Shown here: one piece after another, positions 36,129-46,094 of the stretch
Numbering within the stretch: the stretch's first letter is position 1
Layout: each line of letters begins with the position of its first letter
Source of the DNA: CAMCTV01 sp964420985
Lineage (GTDB): Bacteria; Bacteroidota; Bacteroidia; Flavobacteriales_D; Sanyastnellaceae
Length of the DNA: 64,000 nt
NCBI GenBank assembly: GCA_964420985.1
Contig: CAYQUT010000002.1
Location: 124,001 to 188,000, forward strand
Reading direction: 5' to 3'
Made by a program: the position numbers and the translations under genes
Notes under the pieces: model-generated
Database searches by the model: none
What the model saw: the letters and a program-made list of their open reading frames with translations, nothing else
Told to the model about the DNA's origin: nothing

Positions 36129-37138
36129 TATCTCTTGGTCCAAGCACGCGGGTCAACGGTTAAAACTTTGGCGCGCAGTTTTGCCTCATCTTTTTCGTTG
36201 TTGGTTGTACCATAAACAGCGTAGAAAAAATCTTGGAAAGGGATAACCTTGGCATTAGAAAAACCTTGGCCTTTCATCGTGTTCACTTGGTCTTGTGCGT
36301 TGCTTTTGGATTTGAAAACCCCACCAACTACCCATGACTTTCCCCATTCAGAGTGGTTTTGTTTGGTGTCAACATTTGTTATCTTAGAAACGATGGTTTG
36401 GTCTTGCTTTCGTTCCTTTTCAACACGCTCTGACTTTTGAACCGTCATCTTGTTAACGACAATGGGTTCAGCATTCCAAAGGTCAATGAATTCTTGTTGG
36501 AAATTATTTCCAGGAATAGGATTGACGATGTTTGGGACTGACGATCTATTGGATTTTTGCTCAGATGGGGCAGTTAGCCCTGGGTTCCATCCTGCAGTAT
36601 CCGTTTGGGTTGAATGGTTATTGAAGACAAATAATCCTGAGGCAAGGAGTACAGCGATTGAAGCTGCAGCTGCTATTTTCTTCCATGAACCTGTTGTTTG
36701 GACCACCCCGGTTGGTGTTTGTTTATTGGCCGTCAATTGGATATTGGCTAGACCAAATGCTGTGAAATCAGCAACAAACTTTTCACTAGGAATAAATTGT
36801 ATCTGACCTTGTGCATCAGACCACAAAGTACCAATTCCATTCAAATGTGACTTTTGACCATTGGCCAGTTGATTTTGAATTTGCTTGGTCCATTGATCCA
36901 ATTGGGCTTGGGCATTTTGCAAAGTTTCCCCTGTGCTCTTCACAAAGTTGTTCAACAACAAACCATCATTTGCCGTCAAATGACGATTAAATCCCAATTG
37001 CTTACTGGGGGGTTGAATGGAGTGATTAATTGGGTGAATAACCGCACTTTTATAAAAAGTAACAAAGCCGCCCAATTGCGGAACAATCACACAATCATGT
37101 TTGAGCAGGAGTTGGGATATGATAACTTCAAACTTCAC
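36128..37138 (-). CDS. HU-CCDC81/SPOR domain protein, single membrane span
   Basis: 336 residues. The N-terminus (about 1-125; LLLKHDCVIVPQLGGFV, LLLNNFVKSTGETLQNAQAQL, GIGTLWSDAQGQIQF) is the CCDC81-like HU-type domain of Bacteroidota. It is followed by a membrane helix (about 152-170, KIAAAASIAVLLASGLFVF), a linker and a C-terminal SPOR domain (about 262-336, WVVGGVFKSKSNAQDQVNTM). SPOR domains bind denuded peptidoglycan glycans, so the protein probably works at the cell wall, perhaps at division sites. The start is GTG at 37138. It follows kdsB by 22 bp. Confidence 0.9.
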   Translation of the reverse strand: MKFEVIISQLLLKHDCVIVPQLGGFVTFYKSAVIHPINHSIQPPSKQLGFNRHLTANDGLLLNNFVKSTGETLQNAQAQLDQWTKQIQNQLANGQKSHLNGIGTLWSDAQGQIQFIPSEKFVADFTAFGLANIQLTANKQTPTGVVQTTGSWKKIAAAASIAVLLASGLFVFNNHSTQTDTAGWNPGLTAPSEQKSNRSSVPNIVNPIPGNNFQQEFIDLWNAEPIVVNKMTVQKSERVEKERKQDQTIVSKITNVDTKQNHSEWGKSWVVGGVFKSKSNAQDQVNTMKGQGFSNAKVIPFQDFFYAVYGTTNNEKDEAKLRAKVLTVDPRAWTKR

Positions 37139-37160
37139 CTTTCAAAAATACAAAAAATGA

Positions 37161-37886
37161 TCAAAGGAAAAGACTTAAAATGTGCTGCAAATCTTCTGGT
37201 GTATCCACTGAAGGCGTTTCTACTTGAGTTTCAATAGTTAAGATTTTGTATCCATTGTCCAGCCATCTCAATTGTTCCAATGATTCTGCTTTTTCGAGTT
37301 TGGAAGGGTTTAATTGATGGAGGTTTCTTAAAAAGTCAGTGGAATAGGCGTACATGCCAAGGTGTTTGAAAAAACCTGTGAAATGCTCTTCATGCTGAAA
37401 GTGCGGAATGGGACTTCGAGAAAAATACAACGCGTGACCATCGAGGTTGCGCACGCATTTCACACGATTGAAGTTCCGGTAATCTTCGATGTTGTTGTTC
37501 CACATGACCAGAGTGGCAATGTCTGACGTGTTTTGTTGCATGGCTTTAGCAAGCGCGTCAATCTGAGAAATATCCACCAGAGGTTCATCTCCCTGAACAT
37601 TGATTACGGCATCAAATGTATTGTCCAGCGATTGAATCACCTCTGCGCAGCGGTCTGTGCCGCTTTGCGCTTGGTCACTGGTCATTACCACTTTACCTCC
37701 AAATGACAATACCGTTTCCTCAATACGATGATCATCTGTAGCCACAACCCATTCTGTAACTTGTTGTGATAAAACACAACGATCCCAAACATGTTGAATC
37801 ATGGTTTTTTCTTTTATCAGGACCAAAGGTTTTCCGGGATAACGTGAACTGGCATATCGCGCAGGAATTACGCCTAAAATTTTCAT
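37161..37886 (-). CDS. kdsB: 3-deoxy-manno-octulosonate cytidylyltransferase
   Basis: KdsB activates Kdo as CMP-Kdo for the LPS inner core. 241 residues, with IPARYASSRYPGKPL, WVVATDDHRI, TSDQAQSGTDRCAEV, INVQGDEPLVD, YFSRSPIPH and VETPSVDTPEDL, all family blocks. Its start overlaps the stop of the TonB receptor by 4 bp (ATGA), so it is second in that operon. LPS synthesis here also uses the glycosyltransferases at 52-54 kb and the O-antigen ligase at 53776. Confidence 0.97.
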   Translation of the reverse strand: MKILGVIPARYASSRYPGKPLVLIKEKTMIQHVWDRCVLSQQVTEWVVATDDHRIEETVLSFGGKVVMTSDQAQSGTDRCAEVIQSLDNTFDAVINVQGDEPLVDISQIDALAKAMQQNTSDIATLVMWNNNIEDYRNFNRVKCVRNLDGHALYFSRSPIPHFQHEEHFTGFFKHLGMYAYSTDFLRNLHQLNPSKLEKAESLEQLRWLDNGYKILTIETQVETPSVDTPEDLQHILSLFL

Positions 37887-40333
37887 AAGTCGATGCTGTA
37901 TTGCAGGTTGATGAGACGAGTGGATTCAATGGCCAATGGACGAATGGCATATATTCTGTTCAAGATGTTGTTTACGCTGAGGGTCACCTGTTGTTGGTTC
38001 CACTTGAGTCCTGCACGGGCGTCAAAAATCCAATCACCGGATTGGTGTGATTCACGCCATTGAATAATACCGGGGTTAAAGTCATCAGGGAAATAAAACT
38101 CCAATAGTTCAAATGCGTTGTCGATATTTTGCATGTGACTGTTGTATCTGGCGCTTACACCCACGTGCCAAGCCTTTGCATGCAAAGAGACGTCACCACG
38201 AAGGAGGTGTTGCATTCTGTACTTTAAAATATTGTTGGCAGGGTCAGATGAGGTGCTGGAGTAATTGGTTGACGCAAATAATGGAAGTACAAATGGATTG
38301 TTCATCGGGCGGGTGGCGTAATTGTAGGATGGGGAAGTTGAAGTAGGAAGGGTATAGGTGTATCCCATCAAGACGTCCACATGCATGTCTTTTTTGATCT
38401 CACCTGTGCCCATGATGCTGAGTTCAGCACCTTGCACTTTAGCCGATCCAGTATTGAGACTTTTAAAACCCAATCCGAGCATGTTGTTCAATCCTGGATT
38501 TTCCGCCCATTGCCCAAAAGTAAATTCGATGAATTGGTCAAACGTTTGTTGAAATACAGCAGCGTCCAAGTACCCATTGAATTGACCCAATTTAAACCCT
38601 TGTTTGATTCCCAATTCAATATTTTCTGATGACTCAGGTTTTAATTCAGGATTGGCATACACCTTAACCGCTCCTAGAGAGGTTATAATGAATTTCTCAG
38701 CAATGCTCGGAAAGCGAAAGCCTTGTCCAAAAGAAGCTCTCAAATGAGTGTGCTCAAACAATTTATAATTGATACCGGCCCTAAAAACAGGTTTTTGTGA
38801 TTGTTCTTGGTTAATGGTAAATTGTTCTAAACGACAACCAGCAGATATGAATAATCTTTTTCGCCATTGGCCATCTGCTTGAAAAAATGCCGCGCGATTA
38901 CTGGCGCTATTGATTCCATCGGGGTTACCACCAATATACAACTCACCCTTAGCTTGGGTTATGCTATTCACTGCCCCTATCGTTGTTCTAATTCCAGGAA
39001 TTCCCCAGCTTTCCCAATCTTGCTGGTATTGGTATTCTGTGTAATAAACATCACTGTAATTTCCCTGCGCATTGTCGTTGTAATTGTCCAGTGATTGCCA
39101 GCGTGATTTGAGAGTATGTTTACTTCCTTTTTTGTTGTAATATTCCACAAAGGGATCAATGGCCGATACCAATTGGTAGGTGTAGGTATTTGAACCGCTG
39201 TATGCACCAAAAAGGCCATCATTGCTATTTTCCCAAATTAAAGTAGAAAGGCTTTGACTTTGGGCTACAATGCCATTGATGCCGTAGGAAAGACCTTGGA
39301 TTTTTGGGTTGCGGTGTCTTAATTGAAAATTGATTCGGCTTCTGTTTTCACTGCTGTACCGATCTACAGTAAAGGGATTTTGATCGTAGGCCAAAACATT
39401 TCCCAAACTGTCTTTATTCGGGCCCATGTGTCCATCATCGGCTTGAAGAGTGGCGGCCAAAAGCCATTCCCAATTTCCATTTTTCTGACTGTGATTAAAA
39501 AAATATCCCGCTTTTTTGTTGAGCCCTTGCCAATAATGTTGCGGGCCTTTGGGTGCACTGTATGCCCCTGACCAAACTTGTAATCTCGTCTTTGGTGTGG
39601 AAGTGGGGTAGGCCGTCCTGAAATGGATAACCCCGGACAAGGCAGAACTTCCGTAAAGCACGCTGCTTGCTCCTTTGATGATTTCCAATTGCGCAATGTT
39701 TTCCATTGGCATAAATGCCCATGAAGCTTTACCGGCATCGCCACTCAGAATGGGAATGTCATCAATGAGGACCTGAACCCTTGATCCAGCTCCAAAACTA
39801 TAACCACTTCCGCTTCTGATTTGCGGCTCATCATCGACAATGATTACACCGGGAACTTGCTGCAAGCCATCCTCCAATGAGGTTACATTTTTATCTTGTA
39901 ATAGCCGAGGTTGAATGACTTCCATGCTCATGGTGACATTAGCAATGTCTTGCTGAAACTTGCCTGCTGAAATAACCAATTGCTTGAAGTCCATTGATTT
40001 TTCTGTGAGAAAAATTACCCCAATGTTTCTGTTCTCTTTTAGATTTTGGATGGTCAAATATTTGTCATGATACCCAATACATTTAATCGTCAACTGATGA
40101 TTTCCCTCGGGAAGACCAAATTGAAAATTTCCATTTAAATCAGATCGCACTCCTTCTTCACCATTGGAAATCGTTACTCCCGGTATAGATTCTTGTAAAT
40201 GGCTACTGTCCCTGAAAGAGCCTTGGATTATAAAAACAGCCTTTTTCGAGGCGTTTTGGGCTGAGACGTTGAGGTAAATCCCCAATAGAAATAAGGAGGT
40301 GATAAAAATTCGAATCAGTAAGTTTCTCTTCAT
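37883..40333 (-). CDS. TonB-dependent receptor with carboxypeptidase-like regulatory domain
   Basis: 816 residues. Start at the ATG at 40333 (KRNLLIRIFITSLFLLGIYLNVSAQ signal peptide; cleavage leaves Gln); upstream codons in frame add an unlikely second hydrophobic stretch. A CarboxypepD_reg-like domain (about 30-120) precedes the plug (LEDGLQQVPGVIIVDD, IRSGSGYSFGAGSRV, IIKGASSVLYGSSALSG) and a 22-strand-type barrel ending INLQYSIDL. It is paralogous to the interrupted receptor at 26830. Substrate is unknown (metal chelate, vitamin or oligosaccharide). No riboswitch-like leader is seen. It is first in an operon with kdsB, the SPOR protein and the HAD hydrolase. Confidence 0.92.
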   Translation of the reverse strand: MKRNLLIRIFITSLFLLGIYLNVSAQNASKKAVFIIQGSFRDSSHLQESIPGVTISNGEEGVRSDLNGNFQFGLPEGNHQLTIKCIGYHDKYLTIQNLKENRNIGVIFLTEKSMDFKQLVISAGKFQQDIANVTMSMEVIQPRLLQDKNVTSLEDGLQQVPGVIIVDDEPQIRSGSGYSFGAGSRVQVLIDDIPILSGDAGKASWAFMPMENIAQLEIIKGASSVLYGSSALSGVIHFRTAYPTSTPKTRLQVWSGAYSAPKGPQHYWQGLNKKAGYFFNHSQKNGNWEWLLAATLQADDGHMGPNKDSLGNVLAYDQNPFTVDRYSSENRSRINFQLRHRNPKIQGLSYGINGIVAQSQSLSTLIWENSNDGLFGAYSGSNTYTYQLVSAIDPFVEYYNKKGSKHTLKSRWQSLDNYNDNAQGNYSDVYYTEYQYQQDWESWGIPGIRTTIGAVNSITQAKGELYIGGNPDGINSASNRAAFFQADGQWRKRLFISAGCRLEQFTINQEQSQKPVFRAGINYKLFEHTHLRASFGQGFRFPSIAEKFIITSLGAVKVYANPELKPESSENIELGIKQGFKLGQFNGYLDAAVFQQTFDQFIEFTFGQWAENPGLNNMLGLGFKSLNTGSAKVQGAELSIMGTGEIKKDMHVDVLMGYTYTLPTSTSPSYNYATRPMNNPFVLPLFASTNYSSTSSDPANNILKYRMQHLLRGDVSLHAKAWHVGVSARYNSHMQNIDNAFELLEFYFPDDFNPGIIQWRESHQSGDWIFDARAGLKWNQQQVTLSVNNILNRIYAIRPLAIESTRLINLQYSIDL

Positions 40334-40471
40334 AATGGTTTTGGGTAGTGTTAGAGAATTCAACATTGGAAAGATAATAATTAGTGATAAGAAAAGCGGT
40401 AACATGCCTTTTTTTTCTTTAATTATGCAACTACTACGTGTATCCGAACGTAGAATTTAAAAACCATAGCC

Positions 40472-43400
40472 ATGAAAAGAAGTTTATTCTTGTTCGCCAC
40501 CTTATTGACTACCGTGCTTAATGCCTTTTCTTATGACATGAAGCAAGGATTTATTTTGAATAAAGGTCAGTGGAAGGGCGGTGATCGGACGGTGTATTTT
40601 GAAAACAAGGACATGCAGCAGGCCATTCGTTTAACCAACAAAGGAATGGAATATGAGTGGATGCAATTGGAAGGAAGTGAAATGAAATTGCAACGCGCCT
40701 TGTTGCGTCCAGTCAAAGGCAACCTAACCCATTTTGAGTCAAAGGAATCCATGGGGGAGGTAAACTTTTACACGGTAGATGGGGAATTTAATACTGCCGG
40801 ATATGGTGAGGTTTGTTTTAAAAATGTTTATCCTCAAGTAGATTGGAAGATTTACCAGACAGAAAAGGGATTGAAATACGATTGGATTGTTCATCCAGGT
40901 GGAAAAGTAGAAGACATCCAAATGGAATGGACAGGACTGGAAGAAATGGGGGTGAAGAAAAATGGAGGTTTGTTTTTTAAGTCAACCCTTGGAGCTTTAT
41001 CTGAAGAAAGCCCTGTTAGCTTTCAGAACGGTTCAGAGATTGCCACGCGTTTTGTTGTAAAAGACAATGTTGTTTCTTTTCAGCTAGAGTCATTTGATGG
41101 TCGCAAGGATTTAATCATCGATCCTGAGGTTATTTGGTCATCCTATTATGGCGGTGAGTCATACGATGAGGTCAATGGAATTGCAGCGGATGTTTCTGGA
41201 AATGTCTACATCACAGGTACTACCACCAGTACGACAAATATTTCAGGCAATGCGGCTGGCGCTTTGATTCATCAGACCAACATGAATGGTACACGAGATG
41301 CTTTCTTGGCTAAGTTCAACGCCAATGGCCAACGATTGTGGGCAACTTACTACGGCGGAGAGGGTCAAGACGAGGGAAATGCTATCGCCATTGATGAGTT
41401 TGGATTTGTTTATTTGGCAGGAACCACTACCAGCACGTTTGCGGTAGCTTCCTTTGGTTTTCAAACTTCTCTGATGGGTATTCGCGATGGATACATGGTT
41501 AAATTCAGCAATAATGGTCAGCGTGTTTGGGGCAGTTATTTGGGAGGTTCTGGAACAGAGAATGTGTTGGGCATGACAGTGGACAATGATGGTCGATTGA
41601 TTTTGTTGGGAGAAACCACGTCGAATGATTTCTTGATTTCTGGAACAGGAGATCAAGTATACAGCGGACAAGGCGATGTATTTGTTACTTGTGTTGCTGG
41701 TATGGGAGCTATTTATTGGAGCGTATATTTTGGAGGTGAGAATTTAGAAAATGCCGGGGGTATAGGTTATGATGCTGTTAGCGATCGTGTTTTTATCACG
41801 GGAACCACCGCTTCCGTTACTGGAATTTCATCAGGAAATGGTCAGCAAATGAATTTTGGGGGAGGTTTAAAGGATGGGTTTTTGGGCGCTCTAGATGAGC
41901 AGGGTAATTTGGTTTGGTCTACTTATGTTGGTGGCTCTGGCATTGATGAAGTGCGCAACAGCAGCTCAGATATTTATGGCAACATTTACATTGTTGGAAC
42001 TACTTCCTCTACTGGTATGGCGACAGTAGGGGCGCACCAACCCAATTTTGGGGGTGGGGCGACAGATGCTTTTATGTCTCAGTACAATGTGAATGGAGGG
42101 ATGATTTGGAGAAGCTACTTTGGAGGACCCGGAACAGATGAAGGTTCTGCGATGGTCGCCGATAAATTGGGAAACATTTATTTCGGAGGTCAAACCAATT
42201 CACAAGGTCTATCGCTGAATAACCCCTTTCAAAATAATGTGGCAGGAGGTACAGATGCCTTTTTTAGCAAGTTTACCGTGGAGGGTTTTCCTCAGTGGAC
42301 CAGCTATTACGGGGGTACGGGCAACGAGGAGTTGAATTTTTTGAATGTAGATTTTACTCAAAAATTATTGTTTGCCGGATCCGCAGCTTCAGCCAACTTA
42401 TCGGATAACGGATGGCAATCAGCCTTGAATGGAGGACAAGATGGTTGGTTTGGTAAACTAGAGGATTGCCCCAATCCCTACATCACCATTGCTTATGATG
42501 GAGATTTGGAGTTTTGTGAAGGAGAATCTATCATGCTGGGCGCAGGGGGTGCAGATTGGTATGTTTGGAGCACTGGAGATACCATTCCCTTTATCAATAT
42601 TGAAGAAACATCTGACATCACGCTTCGTGGCGTTTTGAATGGCTGCCAAGGGATTTCTTTACCCTTGCACATTGAAGTGAAGCCCGTTCCTGTTGTAGAG
42701 ATTTTGGCATCTGGTCCTACGCTTTATTGCACCGGTGAAACCATCAGCTTGGAGTTGTATCCTTCAATCTCCCCGGATTCATTGGTGGCGTATTGGGAGT
42801 GGAATGATGGTACTCAAAATGATGTGCAATATGTAGAGGGCGAAAGTGAATGGACCATCGAGGTAACGGCCATCAATGGTTGTGACCAAGATGCGGGAAT
42901 GAATATTGCTTATGCGGAAATGGAGGAAATTGTGATGGCTATTCCCAATGAAGCGTTGTGTATATCTGATGAACCTATGCAAATGATTGGTTATCCTTTC
43001 GGTGGGGAATTCATCAGCAGCACAGGAATGGGAATTGATGGAACTTATTTTGATCCAGCGCAAGCAGGTGGAGGGTTGCATGATGTACATTATGAAATCA
43101 TGGACAATGCATCTGGTTGTGCCTCCATGACTGATCCCGTCACCATCGAAGTATTGTATGCCCCTACAGAACTTTTTATTCCCAATGACACGATTTGTGT
43201 AGATGCTGAGCCCATGATCATGATGGGGTTACCCATTGGGGGTTTTTATACTGGACTGGGCGTTTCAGGCTCTAACTTCTATCCCAATTTAGCAGGGCCA
43301 GGATGGCATGAAGTTTCCTATAACTACATTGACCCTCAAGGTTGCGACAACCGCGCATTCCAGAGTATTTATGTAGATCCTTGTGGGTTTGTATCCCAAC

Positions 43401-43636
43401 TGGAGAATTTGAACATTCAACTTTTCCCTAACCCAGCTCATCAAACTTTGAATATAAAATCGAACGGATTGTTGTCCGCTCCATTCCATGTTGTGGACAT
43501 GCAAGGTAAGGTTGTAATGCAAGGCGTAGTTCAAGGTTCAGAAATATTGGATATAACGAAACTTGAGTCAGGATTGTATCGTATCAACCTATATTCGCAA
43601 GAAGAAACAATCTCATTGCCTTTTGTTAAAGAATAA
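40472..43636 (+). CDS. SBBP-repeat T9SS-sorted surface protein
   Basis: 1054 residues. Signal peptide about 1-20. Residues about 22-225 form the beta-rich domain (GFILNKGQW, FKNVYPQVDWKIYQ, LIIDPEV) that commonly precedes SBBP repeats. Seven repeats follow (about 226-660), each with W..Y.GG..DE....D..GN.YI.GTT, consistent with a seven-bladed propeller. Next come Ig/PKD-like modules (CEGESIMLGAGGADWYVWSTGD; CTGETISLELYPSI; two repeats with DEPMQMIGYPFGGEF and AEPMIMMGLPIGGFY). The last about 75 residues (LFPNPAHQTLNIKS, ESGLYRINLYSQEE) are a type A sorting domain. It overlaps the next gene's probable start by about 14 bp. Surface or secreted; partner unknown. Confidence 0.87.
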   Translation: MKRSLFLFATLLTTVLNAFSYDMKQGFILNKGQWKGGDRTVYFENKDMQQAIRLTNKGMEYEWMQLEGSEMKLQRALLRPVKGNLTHFESKESMGEVNFYTVDGEFNTAGYGEVCFKNVYPQVDWKIYQTEKGLKYDWIVHPGGKVEDIQMEWTGLEEMGVKKNGGLFFKSTLGALSEESPVSFQNGSEIATRFVVKDNVVSFQLESFDGRKDLIIDPEVIWSSYYGGESYDEVNGIAADVSGNVYITGTTTSTTNISGNAAGALIHQTNMNGTRDAFLAKFNANGQRLWATYYGGEGQDEGNAIAIDEFGFVYLAGTTTSTFAVASFGFQTSLMGIRDGYMVKFSNNGQRVWGSYLGGSGTENVLGMTVDNDGRLILLGETTSNDFLISGTGDQVYSGQGDVFVTCVAGMGAIYWSVYFGGENLENAGGIGYDAVSDRVFITGTTASVTGISSGNGQQMNFGGGLKDGFLGALDEQGNLVWSTYVGGSGIDEVRNSSSDIYGNIYIVGTTSSTGMATVGAHQPNFGGGATDAFMSQYNVNGGMIWRSYFGGPGTDEGSAMVADKLGNIYFGGQTNSQGLSLNNPFQNNVAGGTDAFFSKFTVEGFPQWTSYYGGTGNEELNFLNVDFTQKLLFAGSAASANLSDNGWQSALNGGQDGWFGKLEDCPNPYITIAYDGDLEFCEGESIMLGAGGADWYVWSTGDTIPFINIEETSDITLRGVLNGCQGISLPLHIEVKPVPVVEILASGPTLYCTGETISLELYPSISPDSLVAYWEWNDGTQNDVQYVEGESEWTIEVTAINGCDQDAGMNIAYAEMEEIVMAIPNEALCISDEPMQMIGYPFGGEFISSTGMGIDGTYFDPAQAGGGLHDVHYEIMDNASGCASMTDPVTIEVLYAPTELFIPNDTICVDAEPMIMMGLPIGGFYTGLGVSGSNFYPNLAGPGWHEVSYNYIDPQGCDNRAFQSIYVDPCGFVSQLENLNIQLFPNPAHQTLNIKSNGLLSAPFHVVDMQGKVVMQGVVQGSEILDITKLESGLYRINLYSQEETISLPFVKE

Positions 43637-44099
43637 ATTCAATACCGCTTGTTACCTGTTTTTGATGACCTTTTTCATGGTGTCATGGTCGGGTTGTGAT
43701 CCAAAAACAGGTGGCCCCGACGAAGGGGATACCAATACGGAGGATCCAACTGAACCCGCGCCAACCTCTAACCAAGCGCAGTTGAATTTTATTTGGATGT
43801 CCACAACAGATCCTGCACTCAATACAATGGTCGGTGCCATATTGGAGATTTATGACCAAGATGGAAATCTGATGAGCATGGGAGTAGATGTGCGATCTAA
43901 TACAGATGTTGTTTTTGATTGGAATCCCGGAGTGGTCTTCGACGTAGGGAAAACTTATGTTTTCAAGTTGAAAGATCCGGTGGGTAATTTGGTAGATTCG
44001 GGCACGTTTGACCCATCGGTGGCCATTGATCAGGATGAGTTTGCGTTGGTTACCACCAAATGCATTTTCTTTCTTCAACTTTCTTGGCAAATTGCCTAA
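43623..44099 (+). CDS. Small lipoprotein of unknown function
   Basis: 158 residues if started at the TTG at 43623, which gives a Lys-containing N-region, the hydrophobic stretch YLFLMTFFMVSW and a lipidation Cys at 25 (WSGC). The ATG at 43665 would leave no positive residue before the core. After the Cys comes a disordered acidic segment (PKTGGPDEGDTNTEDPTEPAPT) and a beta-sandwich-like domain (LNFIWMSTTDPALN, ILEIYDQDGNLMSMG, GKTYVFKLKDPVGNLV). It overlaps the 3' end of the SBBP gene and may be cotranscribed with it. The start is uncertain and no family is recognised. Confidence 0.65.
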   Translation: MLKNKFNTACYLFLMTFFMVSWSGCDPKTGGPDEGDTNTEDPTEPAPTSNQAQLNFIWMSTTDPALNTMVGAILEIYDQDGNLMSMGVDVRSNTDVVFDWNPGVVFDVGKTYVFKLKDPVGNLVDSGTFDPSVAIDQDEFALVTTKCIFFLQLSWQIA

Positions 44100-44120
44100 T
44101 ATTTCTGCGAACAATCCGTT

Positions 44121-44128
44121 TACCTTTG
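44121..44128 (+). promoter_or_regulatory. TAnnTTTG promoter box of dxs
   Basis: TACCTTTG fits the Bacteroidota -7 consensus, 28 nt before the dxs ATG. A TTG at 44094-44096 could be the -33 element. Confidence 0.55.
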
Positions 44129-44156
44129 TGTTATTGGTAAATACAACCATTCTGAA

Positions 44157-46091
44157 ATGACCGAATACAAAGCTGGACCCTTATTATCTCAAATCCTTGA
44201 ACCCAAAGACCTCAAAGAGAAGGTAAAAGAAAAGGATTTGCCACAATTGTGTCAAGAACTGCGTCAATACATCGTTGACATCGTTTCAGAAAAAGGAGGG
44301 CACTTTGGTGCCAGTTTGGGTGTTGTGGAAATGACGGTAGCCTTACATTATGTGTATGATACACCTTATGATCAGTTGATTTGGGATGTAGGTCATCAAG
44401 CCTATGGGCACAAAATCTTAACGGGCAGGAGAGATCGTTTTCATACGAATCGTAAATACAAAGGAATATCTGGCTTCCCAAAGCGATCTGAGAGTCCGTT
44501 TGATACCTTCGGTGTGGGGCATAGTTCAACCTCCATTTCCGCGGCCGTGGGTATGGCCGTGGCGGCCAAAATAAAGGAAGAGAAGGATAGGCACGTTGTC
44601 GCTGTTATTGGTGATGGAGCCATGACCGCGGGCCTGGCGTTTGAGGGATTGAATCATGGCGGTATAACGGATTCAAATATTCTGGTTGTGTTAAATGACA
44701 ACTGCATGAGTATTGATCCCAATGTTGGAGCATTGAAGGAATATCTCACGGATATCACCACCAGTCATACCTATAACAAGGTTAAAGATGACATCTGGCA
44801 ACTATTGGGTAAGGTCAGTAAGTTTGGTCCGAATGCCCAAGCTGTGGCACACAAGATTTCAGAATCTCTGAAAGGATCTTTAATCAAGGAGAGCAATTTA
44901 TTTGAGTCATTGAAGTGGAGATATTTTGGTCCCATTGATGGTCATGATGTCAACCATATGGTCAAAGTGATGGAAGATTTAAAGGATATTCCAGGTCCAA
45001 AAATATTGCATTGTATAACAAAGAAAGGAAAAGGGTATGCCCCTGCAGAAGCGGGTTCACCTACCACTTGGCATGCGCCAGGTATTTTCAATAAAGAGAC
45101 AGGAGAGATTGTGAAGGTGGTGCCTAAAAACCCTCAGCCCCCTTTGTATCAGGATGTTTTTGGTCACAGCATTATTGAGTTGGCTGAAAAGAATGAAAAA
45201 ATAGTTGGAGTTACTCCTGCTATGCCCTCTGGAAGTTCATTGAAGTTTATGATGGAGGCCATGCCAAAGCGTGCATTTGACGTGGGTATTGCAGAACAGC
45301 ATGCCGTAACATTCAGTGCGGGTATGGCAACCCAAGGATTGGTCCCATTTTGCAATATTTATAGTTCCTTCATGCAACGAGCCTTTGATCAGGTTTTGCA
45401 TGATGTAGCCATTCAAAATTTAAATGTTGTTTTCTGTCTAGACCGGGGCGGATTGGTAGGTGCTGATGGCCCAACGCATCATGGAGCATACGATTTGGCT
45501 TATATGCGTTGTATCCCGAACATGGTGGTGTCATCACCGATGAATGAACAAGAGTTGCGCAATCTGATGTATACAGCACAATTGGAAAATCAAGGGCCTT
45601 TCACCATTCGTTATCCAAGAGGCAATGGAGTGATGACCGATTGGAAAACGCCTTTTGAGGCAGTGAAAGTTGGCCAAGGTAGAAGATTGAAAAATGGTTC
45701 TGATATCGCCTTTTTATCGCTTGGTCCCATTGGAAATTATGTAACCAAGGCCATTGAAGCATTGGAACAAAATGGATTGAGTGTCGCTCATTATGATATG
45801 CGTTTTGTTAAGCCCATTGATGAAGTCATGCTGCACGAAGTTTTTGGAAAGTTTAAGCATGTCATCACCATTGAAGATGGATGTATTCAGGGTGGTATGG
45901 GTTCGGCTGTATTAGAGTTCATGGGAGACAATGGCTACACGAGCCGCGTAAAGCGATTGGGAATCCCAGATCAATACATTGAACACGGAACACAGGATGA
46001 ATTGTATGCGGAGTGTGGATTTGATGTGAACGGAATGATTTCCGCAGTCAATGAAATGTTGGAGTTGTCGATAGCTGTACAGACCGCGTAA
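44157..46091 (+). CDS. dxs: 1-deoxy-D-xylulose-5-phosphate synthase
   Basis: DXS condenses pyruvate and glyceraldehyde 3-phosphate with thiamine diphosphate, opening the MEP isoprenoid route and supplying thiamine and pyridoxal precursors. 644 residues. Visible family blocks: GGHFGASLGVVEMT with catalytic His, IWDVGHQAYGHKILTGR, the ThDP motif GDGAMTAG...NDN, HCITKKGKGYAPAE, the central domain start with GIAEQHAVTFSAGMA, and DRGGLVGADGPTHHG. The C-terminal transketolase-like domain ends at YIEHGTQDELYAECG. The gene has its own promoter box and is followed after 3 bp by a DUF2480 gene. Confidence 0.97.
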   Translation: MTEYKAGPLLSQILEPKDLKEKVKEKDLPQLCQELRQYIVDIVSEKGGHFGASLGVVEMTVALHYVYDTPYDQLIWDVGHQAYGHKILTGRRDRFHTNRKYKGISGFPKRSESPFDTFGVGHSSTSISAAVGMAVAAKIKEEKDRHVVAVIGDGAMTAGLAFEGLNHGGITDSNILVVLNDNCMSIDPNVGALKEYLTDITTSHTYNKVKDDIWQLLGKVSKFGPNAQAVAHKISESLKGSLIKESNLFESLKWRYFGPIDGHDVNHMVKVMEDLKDIPGPKILHCITKKGKGYAPAEAGSPTTWHAPGIFNKETGEIVKVVPKNPQPPLYQDVFGHSIIELAEKNEKIVGVTPAMPSGSSLKFMMEAMPKRAFDVGIAEQHAVTFSAGMATQGLVPFCNIYSSFMQRAFDQVLHDVAIQNLNVVFCLDRGGLVGADGPTHHGAYDLAYMRCIPNMVVSSPMNEQELRNLMYTAQLENQGPFTIRYPRGNGVMTDWKTPFEAVKVGQGRRLKNGSDIAFLSLGPIGNYVTKAIEALEQNGLSVAHYDMRFVKPIDEVMLHEVFGKFKHVITIEDGCIQGGMGSAVLEFMGDNGYTSRVKRLGIPDQYIEHGTQDELYAECGFDVNGMISAVNEMLELSIAVQTA

Positions 46092-46094
46092 AAA

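Noticed and set aside
40334..40471. Cobalamin or other riboswitch before the TonB receptor at 37883
   Set aside because: The leader is short and shows no conserved riboswitch core wording or large paired structure.
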